A stretch of 37,807 bases of DNA from an uncultured Clostridia bacterium (GTDB lineage Bacteria; Bacillota; Clostridia; Christensenellales; Aristaeellaceae), in assembly GCA_944362695.1 (NCBI GenBank), contig CALVTQ010000042.1, forward strand, positions 1 to 37,807. Reading direction: 5' to 3'. A model generated the notes under the pieces. The model was not told the origin of the DNA. It was given only the letters and a program-made list of their open reading frames with translations, and did not search any database. Shown here one piece after another: positions 32,901 to 37,807 of the stretch (positions are counted from its first letter, which is position 1; the number at the start of each line of letters is the position of its first letter). The position numbers and the translations under genes are program-made.

Positions 32901-34691
32901 AGCGATCGTCTCGACCGTCGCCGGGCCTGCGGGCATCAGCGCCGTCACGGCCATGCCCGAGTCGTCCGTGGTCACGGTCGTGCGCGCACCGCTCGCGTCG
33001 GTCACGGCGTACTGCGCGCCCGCGAGCGCCTTGCCCTCGTCGTCGACGGCGGTCAGGATCAGCCTGCCCTGCACGCCCGCGAATGTGATCGTCTCCTCCT
33101 GCGTCGGCAGCGCGAACGGCTCGGAGACCGTCTGCACGCCGATCGCCGCAGCCCTGTCCTCCGCCATGCGCAGGCGATATGTGCCGCTGAGCGCCTGCAC
33201 GCTCACGCCGCTGTCGTCCGCGTCGAGGAAGCCCAGGCTCGTGCCGTCCGGGGCAAGCAGCTCGTATTGCTCCACGCCGGTCACGTCGATCTCGGCCTTC
33301 TCGCCGTCTTCGCCGACGCCGCGCTTGATGATGGCGAATTGCTGCGTCTCAAGCGTCAGCAGCTTCACATTCGCCTCGGTCAGCGTGCCGCCGCTCACCG
33401 TGAGCGCCAGCATGCCGGGGATGTCCGTCTGCGCTTCGCCGCACGATGCGCCGCCGATCTCCGTGCCCGCCGGGATCACCAGCGACGATATGCGGTATTC
33501 TCCCTCGGTCAGCTCGCCGGACACCGCCAGCCCGTCGCCGTCGAAGGCATACGGGCCGAAGCTCTCGCCCGTCGATTCGTTCTCGAGCGTCACCTCGCCG
33601 CCGCTGACCTTGCGCTCGCAGTCGAGCTGCACCGCGATTCTGCCCAGCACGCTGCGCGCCTGCAGATCAATCGCGGTCTTCTTTCCGTTTTCGACCATCG
33701 CCTGACCGTGCTCAATCGGCATATGGATGTCGAGCTCGCCCTCGTAGGCCAGCGCGATGTCGTATGTGCCCGTCAGCATCGGGATTTCCGCCTTGCCCGT
33801 CTCGTCCGTGACGACGGACAGCGGCGTCTCGCCCGCCACCGTCATGCGCACGCCCGCGAGCGGCTTTGCGACCTGCTCGCCGTTTTCGTCGATGGAGAGC
33901 ACCTGCATCGACAGCTGCATGCTGCCCGGCGTGGGATGCACGAACGTCAGGCGCGACCTCGCCGCCTCGCGCATGGTGACCTGCGCCTGTGCCTGCATGC
34001 CGCCAATGCTCTGCTCCTGTCCGTCAAAGCGCACGGCCTGCGCGGGATACATCTCCTCGGTCAGCGCCGTCTCGCTGACGGTCAGCACATCGCCGCCTGC
34101 CGCGCGGATCACGGCCTCGCCATTCGCGTCGGTCACAAGCTGCGTGCTGCTCCCGTCCGCGCCGGTCACATCAATCGTCACGCCCGCCTGCGCCGCGCCC
34201 ATGCTGTCCTGCGCGCGGATGACCAGCTCGCCCATCATCGCGTTGGTGACGGTGATCTCGCTGCCGGTCACGGGGATGAGCGTCTCGCTGTCAAAGACGT
34301 AGCCCTCGGGTGCACTCTCCTGTCGCAGATAAAATGCCATGCCCTGCGGCAGCGTGAAGCTCGTCCCGCCCTCGCCCGTGCGGATGCGCATCGGCTCGCT
34401 CGGATAGAGCGGGTTGGCCCACGGGCGCATCTCGCCGCTGGCCGACATGACGTACACGCCGAACTCCGCGCCCGCCATAGACTCCGCGGTCACGGGCTCA
34501 TCGCTGTCCGTCCCGAGCATCAGCGCCTGCACGCGCAGCTTCGTCGTGCCCACGCTGTCCGGCGCGCTGATGGCCGGCACATAGATCAGGTCGCCCACGT
34601 GCAGCTCCTGCGCCTGCGCCGGACACGCGCCCAGCATCGCCATCGCCAGCACCCATGCGCCGACGCGCTTTATGTTCTGTTTCATGAACAT
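26901..34691 (-). CDS. Giant secreted SdrD_B/CnaB repeat surface protein
   Basis: 2,596 aa, a fifth of the window. The signal peptide carries a lipobox-like MLGAC (Cys at 23) and also a possible AQA-QE cleavage site. Residues about 40-1220 hold roughly seven to eight CnaB/SpaA-type beta-sandwich units, recognisable by ends such as YVLRQTQIPEGY. Residues about 1227-2590 hold twelve SdrD_B-like units of about 115 aa, most opening SGxxWxDxNxDG and closing LxPGxYxVxF; the fourth is degenerate. No LPXTG or C-terminal membrane helix: it ends FAQYNKK. The protein is acidic and Lys-poor. Such repeats form rigid stalks that display or adhere. GGAGG lies 5 nt before the ATG; a second ATG two codons on is possible. 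Confidence 0.9.
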   Translation of the reverse strand: MFMKQNIKRVGAWVLAMAMLGACPAQAQELHVGDLIYVPAISAPDSVGTTKLRVQALMLGTDSDEPVTAESMAGAEFGVYVMSASGEMRPWANPLYPSEPMRIRTGEGGTSFTLPQGMAFYLRQESAPEGYVFDSETLIPVTGSEITVTNAMMGELVIRAQDSMGAAQAGVTIDVTGADGSSTQLVTDANGEAVIRAAGGDVLTVSETALTEEMYPAQAVRFDGQEQSIGGMQAQAQVTMREAARSRLTFVHPTPGSMQLSMQVLSIDENGEQVAKPLAGVRMTVAGETPLSVVTDETGKAEIPMLTGTYDIALAYEGELDIHMPIEHGQAMVENGKKTAIDLQARSVLGRIAVQLDCERKVSGGEVTLENESTGESFGPYAFDGDGLAVSGELTEGEYRISSLVIPAGTEIGGASCGEAQTDIPGMLALTVSGGTLTEANVKLLTLETQQFAIIKRGVGEDGEKAEIDVTGVEQYELLAPDGTSLGFLDADDSGVSVQALSGTYRLRMAEDRAAAIGVQTVSEPFALPTQEETITFAGVQGRLILTAVDDEGKALAGAQYAVTDASGARTTVTTDDSGMAVTALMPAGPATVETIAAPQDHDVAPVTVVQAEAGEAVAATIAHPSYGVVNMSIGLSSLDEQGGSAVAPMQGVGIRVFSVSGDEMTDTGIRAQSDESGMVSVALPAGEYMAQIDAQTLAAGVRAADGVRLNIENTVDIEHAFVCLDALGGVRAQIVGGELTDQQLAQVRFELIAADGAARRLTMQGGALYVGGLPAGVYVLRQTQIPEGYTLATERTLNVTGGEVTGVAVPLEEYAMVSVAKSGLTFTDDLRTYIVPLSGQYGVFVDADGEMKPYPSQEEQLTVWANVTPEEVAQGRSAQVKLPAAIDGSTYYLQEIGGAQGFGADREFTQIFVRAGEELRVERTVSSDRGFFTFDLTDTATGEAVVGAEFELADAASGETVLSFTTDGNTYRNEMAIPVGSYVLRQKAPAQGYALADVPQAEIVIEPYLSQGGYMTATAMRCIRIPQSEQIETMEAELYAAEQQGLTLLTFDADAMPAGETLSGAHTEIAVASKAGERVSIESVVLSGVTDGETGSYRARVEYCLEGGGWQPSDARTTDVITGPTAVSLSDVKDDVSAVRITYIDTETGLEATGSGFMPGQTAISVLASTAERAGMTAQAKFGGVMAYRTAFGAPLESMERTLMREIEFDMQGGGVFDTVSPGRDGRISGVAFFDEDADGVMTAQETGRYAGMTVVLLDRNGDVVQSMRTDAAGRYSFDALPSGTYTVKFDAGNALVYAYSDIYSDHITSRVTDSRMGTSAEIAIDGDHTDVIVSAGCIYAASVSGTIRESLGDGVVEGRAGVTVELFDTNGPADAEPMVVMTDDSGAFCFAGLMPGEYEAAVVLPGGYLCRQMDEGAVTTRFALEQGGEGTMGEIVIEAGASVSGHVRIDDDGDGIIAENAKAFEGAGVALLRAKDGHTEEIARTEAAADGSYAFDNLYAGEYSVLFELEDGWTFTRYGEDSDVYGAVSASGSTKAFSLRPGEVAQDIDAGATLAAQLTVTVFKDTQYDGQKGYYEEVFGGVSVSLIRQENGADAERISYTTDEQGTVVFTDIGPGEYVLAYQLPGQWRATKQVSGLETNYPVSVVPQSMASAGRSMPFTLSMGQSITMHIGAMLSGSISGTAYYDDNADAVFDAEESAVANVGVELMDRDGAVIATAQTLDDGTYTFEGLAPGRYTVRFTAQEGACFYGTARTVSRGGVQTSEGNVSSTGSITVEAGSEIDTADAGIVRLAKVTGAVWEDRNVNGVHDEGEPGLANVNVRLMNGTGRSIRTTAVTDDQGRYAFENLMPGTYMIRTDAPEGYVFSGTEAKSTLALDRVVEGRGYTAAFTLMGGAAAENASYFGVYTQGTVSGKVWNDENYDGLMGEDEGGLRGVLLTLTDAQGSTVTTQTGRSGEFEFGELLPGRYTLSAELTEGYVYTTAGDSIVPRADERTASIDLGELTMGQTMSGLNIGALQPASVGGIVWYDSDDDGRRKNSDSGVAGVAVTLSALTGADAGKTYSAVTDEKGAYEIAGVMPGDVQLTYTLADGMAFSRNASSGSRVSSVPMTDALTASGEAIALASGEDRSLVDVGVVGVGVIDGMLWIDEIYDGAFGGESGLAGAVITLTDAASGEAVSQTTTDERGAYSIGFVRMGSYTIDMSLPDGMIFTCAGEGVIGDVDAGTASTEAFDIAMGEGRTGVNAGAIVPAAISGRVVTDLNEDGVGAADEPGMPGVTVTAMQGGTVVSTLVTGEDGNFAFPMLRPGTYRVHYVLPDDALYAPGTALTLADADALEGETASIELAMGETAALDAVEAVHGAAVSGIAWLDADVDGLPGEGEGHLSGVTVELLGEGGQTAASYVTGGDGAYSFTRLRSGTYSLRFMLSGGMLLTDQCGDKGGSCAPVVPGNVGQSEPFALAMGETKGEMNIGGIEPGLIGDSVFLDANGNGMQDYNERLIPGVEIVLLHVNGDGTTQEAARVTSDEYGYYRFGSLRPGSYIVQHVPGEGEKLTVHLGEPLGEIDSDLDPETGMSDELMLRSGQTILNIDVGFAQYNKK

Positions 34692-34775
34692 CTATTCCTC
34701 CGAATTATTGCGGCATGCGCTTCCCGCAGTCCGCCAGCAATCGTGATGAATCTGCATATTGACCCAGTTTCCTCC

Positions 34776-34804
34776 ATTCTAATCCATATCGGAGGTCTTG
34801 TCAA
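34776..34804 (-). promoter_or_regulatory. Promoter of the giant surface-protein gene
   Basis: A consensus TTGACA (34804-34799) and TAGAAT (34781-34776) are 17 bp apart. Five bases of the -35 are shared with the opposite promoter. Confidence 0.8.
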
Positions 34805-34826
34805 GGAAAGCGAATTGTGTTATGCT
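34798..34826 (+). promoter_or_regulatory. Promoter of the thioesterase operon
   Basis: TTGTCA (34798-34803) and TGtTATGCT (-10 at 34821-34826) are 17 bp apart, with an extended -10. Confidence 0.75.
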
Positions 34827-34853
34827 CTTTCTATCGTTTGAGGAGGCGTTCTT

Positions 34854-35588
34854 ATGAACAAGACATATCAGGAGACGTTCCGCGTTCATTCCACCAAATG
34901 CGATCAGTTTGGCAGGATGCGTCCGGATTCTCTCTTTCTTTCCATGCAGGAGGTCGGCGAGCATCACGCCAATGAGCTCGGCGCCGGCTATCAGGCCATG
35001 CTCAGCCGCGGCCTGTTCTTCGCCCTCGTGCGCATCCACGTGAGCACCGTTCGCGCCCCGCGCTGCGACGAGACCATCGTGCATACCACGTGGCCCGGCG
35101 TCTGCAATCGCTTCTTCTGTCCGCGCTATCACACATTCGCCCTCGAGGACGGCACACCGCTGGCCGCCGCCGGTGCGCTCTGGGTGCTGCTGGACGTCAA
35201 CGACCACAAGATCGTCAGCCCGGCGAAGATCGATCTCGGCTTCCCGGATACCTCCGACATTCCCTCGCCCATCGCCCTGCCCAACCGCCTGCCCGCCATT
35301 GGCGGCGCCGGTCAGACTTTCTCGCGCACGCCGGTCTATTCCGACTACGACCTCAACGGCCACGTCAACAACACGCGCTACATCACCTGGCTCTCCGATG
35401 CGCTCGGCACGCAGGCGCTCAAGGACATGTACATCGGCGATCTCGTCGCCGTCTATGAAAAGGAGATCCGCGAGGAGCGTCCGCTCGACCTGACGCTCGC
35501 CCGCGATGGCGACGCGTTCTCCTTCGTGGTCTCCTCCTCCGGCGAAAAGCACTTTGCTGCCGGCGGCACGCTGCGAAAGGAGCCCTGA
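34854..35588 (+). CDS. Acyl-ACP thioesterase (FatA/TesA-like)
   Basis: 244 aa. Two hot-dog domains. The N-terminal one carries KCDQFGRMRPDSLFLSMQEVGEHHANELG. The second carries SDYDLNGHVNNTRYITWL near residues 163-179, with the Asn and His used in catalysis by this family. It releases free fatty acids from acyl-ACP in the cytosol; chain length cannot be told. GGAGG lies 8 nt before the ATG. It is co-transcribed with the Nif11-like gene that starts 3 nt after its stop, and divergent from the giant surface protein. Confidence 0.9.
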   Translation: MNKTYQETFRVHSTKCDQFGRMRPDSLFLSMQEVGEHHANELGAGYQAMLSRGLFFALVRIHVSTVRAPRCDETIVHTTWPGVCNRFFCPRYHTFALEDGTPLAAAGALWVLLDVNDHKIVSPAKIDLGFPDTSDIPSPIALPNRLPAIGGAGQTFSRTPVYSDYDLNGHVNNTRYITWLSDALGTQALKDMYIGDLVAVYEKEIREERPLDLTLARDGDAFSFVVSSSGEKHFAAGGTLRKEP

Positions 35589-35591
35589 ACC

Positions 35592-35861
35592 ATGAACGAC
35601 ACCCTTCTGGCCATGCGCGAGCGCGCGCTCCGCGACGAGGCCTTCCGCCTTACGCTGCTCGCCACGCGCGACGCCGCCGATCCGCTCCAGGCCCTGTGCG
35701 ACTTCGCGACGGCGAACGGTTTTGCGCTGACCCTCGGCGATGTCATCTCCGACGGCGAGGAATTCTCCTGCAACCAGACCAAGTCGACCAACGGCGGCAA
35801 TCCGCTGCCGTATGACTGCTTCGACGACGCATACGAGATGTTCTTCGCGTCCATCGAGTGA
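35592..35861 (+). CDS. Nif11-like small protein (possible RiPP precursor-type leader)
   Basis: 89 aa. Residues about 10-52 match the Nif11 leader pattern: a helix with RDEAFRLTLLATRD, then DPLQALCDFATANGFALTLGDV. The Nif11 family includes leader regions of ribosomally made, modified peptides, and also stand-alone proteins of unknown role. The tail has a Gly-Gly (TNGGNPLP) followed by about 20 residues with one Cys, five Asp/Glu and several aromatics. An AAAGGAG site overlaps the end of the thioesterase gene. No modifying enzyme or peptidase-transporter gene lies in the window, so precursor status is inference. Confidence 0.6.
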   Translation: MNDTLLAMRERALRDEAFRLTLLATRDAADPLQALCDFATANGFALTLGDVISDGEEFSCNQTKSTNGGNPLPYDCFDDAYEMFFASIE

Positions 35862-35980
35862 CTTTCTCTCATGAGTATATGGCGAACGCCGGAACGGTTT
35901 TGGATGGCCGCCCGGCATTTGGATGCACAGCGTCTTTGTGCGCCGTTTTGCTCACCCACCGTGTTTTCTTTTTCATACGC

Positions 35981-36015
35981 AAAAGCACCGGAACGATTAC
36001 CGCTCCGGTGCTTTT
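35981..36015. terminator. Bidirectional terminator
   Basis: A perfect 12-bp stem, AAAAGCACCGGA (35981-35992) with TCCGGTGCTTTT (36004-36015), has an 11-nt loop. It serves the convergent genes at 35592-35861 and 36038-37180. The rest of 35862-36037 shows nothing. Confidence 0.88.
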
Positions 36016-36037
36016 CATTGTCTTATGTGTTTTTGCG

Positions 36038-37180
36038 TCACTTCGTGCGCTCCGGCGCGCCGCACTTGGCGCACGGCTTGAGCGCGTTGTACGACGACTT
36101 CTCCAAATCGCTGTATTTGAACTTGCCCTTCAGCGGACGATACTCCTCGCCGACGGACGGGCACTCCGCATCCACGTGGTAGTACGAGCCGCCATCCTCG
36201 TTGTAGTACAGCTGCAGCTTCGGGTCAGGCGTCGGCACGGGTGTCGGCGTCGGCTCCGGCGTCGGCGTGGCATTCGGGTCGGGCGTCGGCGTCGCGGCGG
36301 CGACCAGCACGCCTGTGGACAGCGAGTCGGGGTCGATATACCAGACGCCGCCCTCGCTCAGCGCAATCGCATCGTATTCATACGTCGACGTCTTGCCGCC
36401 GGACTTGATGTCCGCCTGCACCTTGATCGTGCGTGCGGTGTTGGAGGACGTGCCGGTCGGCGCGCCGAGCTGACGCCAATCCTCCAGCGGCTTCATGTTG
36501 AATTTCCAGAACAGCTTCTTCTCCGCGCCGTCGGAAGCGCCCGTCTCCTCGATCTGGGCCGTCCGCCAGCTCGGCGCGGTATATTGCACCATCTCCGCGC
36601 TCAGGTTGCGCTGCCACGCGGTCATGAAGTTCGCCAGCGCCTGTTCCGCCTCGCTGTCGCCGGAGGTCGCGCTGCCCGTCATCACCTCGTCCGTGGCCTC
36701 CGGGTCCATGTAGTCGATCTCCGGTTCGGGCGTCGTGTAGTAGTCGTCAGGCACGCTCGTACCCATCGTGCTGTAATTGAACGCAGGCGTCTGAACCGGC
36801 TTGGGCGTCTCCGGCACAACGGACCCGACATTGAGCCCGTTGCTGCGGTTGACCACGGCGTCGCTGCCCGCGCTCAGCGCCGTCACCAGCGTGAACACAC
36901 AGAGCAGGCCGTAAACCGAGGACAGGATCATCCGCCCCGGGAACAGGAACGCGCGCAGCACCCACATCACCGCAATCGCCAGCAGCGCCGCAAGGATGAA
37001 CAGCCAGCGAATCGGCTGGAAGAAGATCGCCAGCAGGCCCAGCACCGGCAGCGCGATAAAGAAGATCAGCAGCATGATCTGGTTGATCTCGCGTTTGGGG
37101 CGCCTGGGGCGCGGCTTCTGGTTGAGCGCCTTGGATGAACCAGCGGGCGATTGCGAATAGCCGGATCTGTTTGTTCTCAT
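36038..37180 (-). CDS. Membrane protein with TP-repeat linker and Cys/His C-terminal module
   Basis: 380 aa from the ATG at 37180, behind AGGAGG; the frame to 37207 lacks a site. A basic N-terminus (about 1-40) is followed by two or three transmembrane helices (about 35-105). A large domain (about 150-270) follows, with weak resemblance to NTF2-like folds around AEQALANFMTAWQRNL. A Thr/Pro linker (TPTPEPTPTPVPTP) leads to a C-terminal module: YYHVDAECPSV, then LKPCAKCGAPE, an H-x4-C...CxxC arrangement that could bind zinc. Monocistronic with its own promoter and terminator. Function unknown. Confidence 0.72.
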   Translation of the reverse strand: MRTNRSGYSQSPAGSSKALNQKPRPRRPKREINQIMLLIFFIALPVLGLLAIFFQPIRWLFILAALLAIAVMWVLRAFLFPGRMILSSVYGLLCVFTLVTALSAGSDAVVNRSNGLNVGSVVPETPKPVQTPAFNYSTMGTSVPDDYYTTPEPEIDYMDPEATDEVMTGSATSGDSEAEQALANFMTAWQRNLSAEMVQYTAPSWRTAQIEETGASDGAEKKLFWKFNMKPLEDWRQLGAPTGTSSNTARTIKVQADIKSGGKTSTYEYDAIALSEGGVWYIDPDSLSTGVLVAAATPTPDPNATPTPEPTPTPVPTPDPKLQLYYNEDGGSYYHVDAECPSVGEEYRPLKGKFKYSDLEKSSYNALKPCAKCGAPERTK

Positions 37181-37310
37181 GTCGTCGCCTCCTGATTGTG
37201 CGTGCATACGCTGTATACATAACGAATGAAACCGGCGTATTCATCCCCCGGAGCACGCCGTTTTCCCAGATTTCCTCAATTCTTTCCGTGAACGGTATAA
37301 ACCATCTTTG

Positions 37311-37319
37311 ATTATATCA
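37311..37319 (-). promoter_or_regulatory. Extended -10 promoter (TGaTATAAT)
   Basis: The minus strand has TGaTATAAT with no good -35. It implies a leader of about 120 nt before the ATG at 37180, in which I see no known riboswitch. Confidence 0.55.
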
Positions 37320-37382
37320 TAAAATGCGGCGCGAATAAAGCGGAAATTTGCAGAAAACGCGCGATGCTCCCCCGCCAAAACG

Positions 37383-37420
37383 AAAAAAGGCTCCCTCCCC
37401 GTTGCCGGGGAGGAAACCTT
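37383..37420 (-). terminator. Terminator of ppdK
   Basis: A 14-position stem with two mismatches (37387-37400 with 37407-37420) and a 6-nt loop is followed by a T-run on the minus strand, 32 nt after the ppdK stop. Confidence 0.85.
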
Positions 37421-37451
37421 GATGATGCTCAATCAGCCGCAGTTGGGCGGA

Positions 37452-37807
37452 TTACAGCTGGCCCTGCTTCTCCAGGATCGCAGCGTGAGCGGCCGCCAGA
37501 CGGGCGATCGGCACACGGAACGGAGAGCAGGAGACGTAGTTCAGGCCGACCTTGTGGCAGAACATGACGGAAGACGGATCGCCGCCGTGCTCGCCGCAGA
37601 TGCCGAGCTTGATCTCCGGACGGGTCTCGCGGCCGAGCTTGGCAGCCATCTGCACGAGCTTGCCCACGCCGTTCTGGTCGAGCTTGGCGAACGGATCGGA
37701 CTCGTAGATCTTCTTGTCGTAGTAGCTGCCCAGGAACTTGCCGGCGTCGTCACGAGAGAAGCCGAAGGTCATCTGGGTCAGGTCGTTGGTGCCGAAGGAG
37801 AAGAACT
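37452..37807 (-). CDS. ppdK: Pyruvate phosphate dikinase, C-terminal part (partial)
   Basis: The frame is open at the right edge; about 117 residues of the C-terminal PEP/pyruvate barrel are present. [29 protein letters not shown] and [20 protein letters not shown] are near-identical to family consensus. The Cys of VSCSPFR is the general acid/base. The enzyme interconverts pyruvate, ATP and phosphate with PEP, AMP and PPi, and fits with the oxaloacetate/pyruvate decarboxylase operon in the same region. Confidence 0.95.
   Translation of the reverse strand, partial: FFSFGTNDLTQMTFGFSRDDAGKFLGSYYDKKIYESDPFAKLDQNGVGKLVQMAAKLGRETRPEIKLGICGEHGGDPSSVMFCHKVGLNYVSCSPFRVPIARLAAAHAAILEKQGQL

Overview
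Organism. The window is GC-rich and densely coded. Its genes are those of an endospore-forming member of the Clostridia: spoIIE, yqfC and yqfD, the phoH-pgpH-ybeY-cdd-era block, a sodium-pumping decarboxylase operon and pyruvate phosphate dikinase. High GC, a giant secreted SdrD_B-repeat protein and SH3b-type secreted proteins suggest a high-GC anaerobic gut lineage such as Christensenellales; this placement is inference. No mobile element, CRISPR array, phage gene or rRNA was found. GC-rich coding produces many long antisense open frames, which are left out.

Layout. (1) 1-3231: the 5' part of a SpoIIE-like membrane protein and rmuC on the minus strand, then a small membrane-anchored protein on the plus strand. 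(2) 3277-10031, minus strand: a sporulation and ribosome-maturation cluster, transcribed yqfC, yqfD, then (probably from its own promoter) phoH, pgpH, ybeY, cdd, era. (3) 10120-13133, minus strand: a degenerate-receiver protein and purC-purB. (4) 13476-15350, plus strand: an AEC-family carrier and a 2-hydroxyacid dehydrogenase, from a near-consensus promoter. (5) 15420-18039, minus strand: an SH3b-like secreted protein, a CmpB-type membrane protein, a VOC enzyme and tRNA-Gly. (6) 18363-23657, minus strand: a five-gene biotin-dependent operon holding a divergent MmdA-type carboxyltransferase, OadG, a biotin carrier, OadB and an OadA-type carboxyltransferase. (7) 23880-26646: mnmM and a secreted protein (minus), and mrp (plus). 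(8) 26901-35861: a 2,596-residue repeat protein (minus), divergent from an acyl-ACP thioesterase and a Nif11-like small protein (plus), with overlapping -35 elements. (9) 36038-37807, minus strand: a membrane protein with a Cys/His tail and the C-terminus of PPDK.

How the parts fit. The decarboxylase operon would couple decarboxylation to sodium export, or move a carboxyl group between an acyl-CoA and pyruvate/oxaloacetate, since it carries both kinds of carboxyltransferase. PPDK at the right edge fits the same PEP/pyruvate/oxaloacetate node. The most unusual items are this operon, the giant protein with a lipobox-like signal peptide and no LPXTG, the Nif11-like peptide behind its divergent neighbour, the receiver-like protein without an output domain, and several palindromes at promoters.
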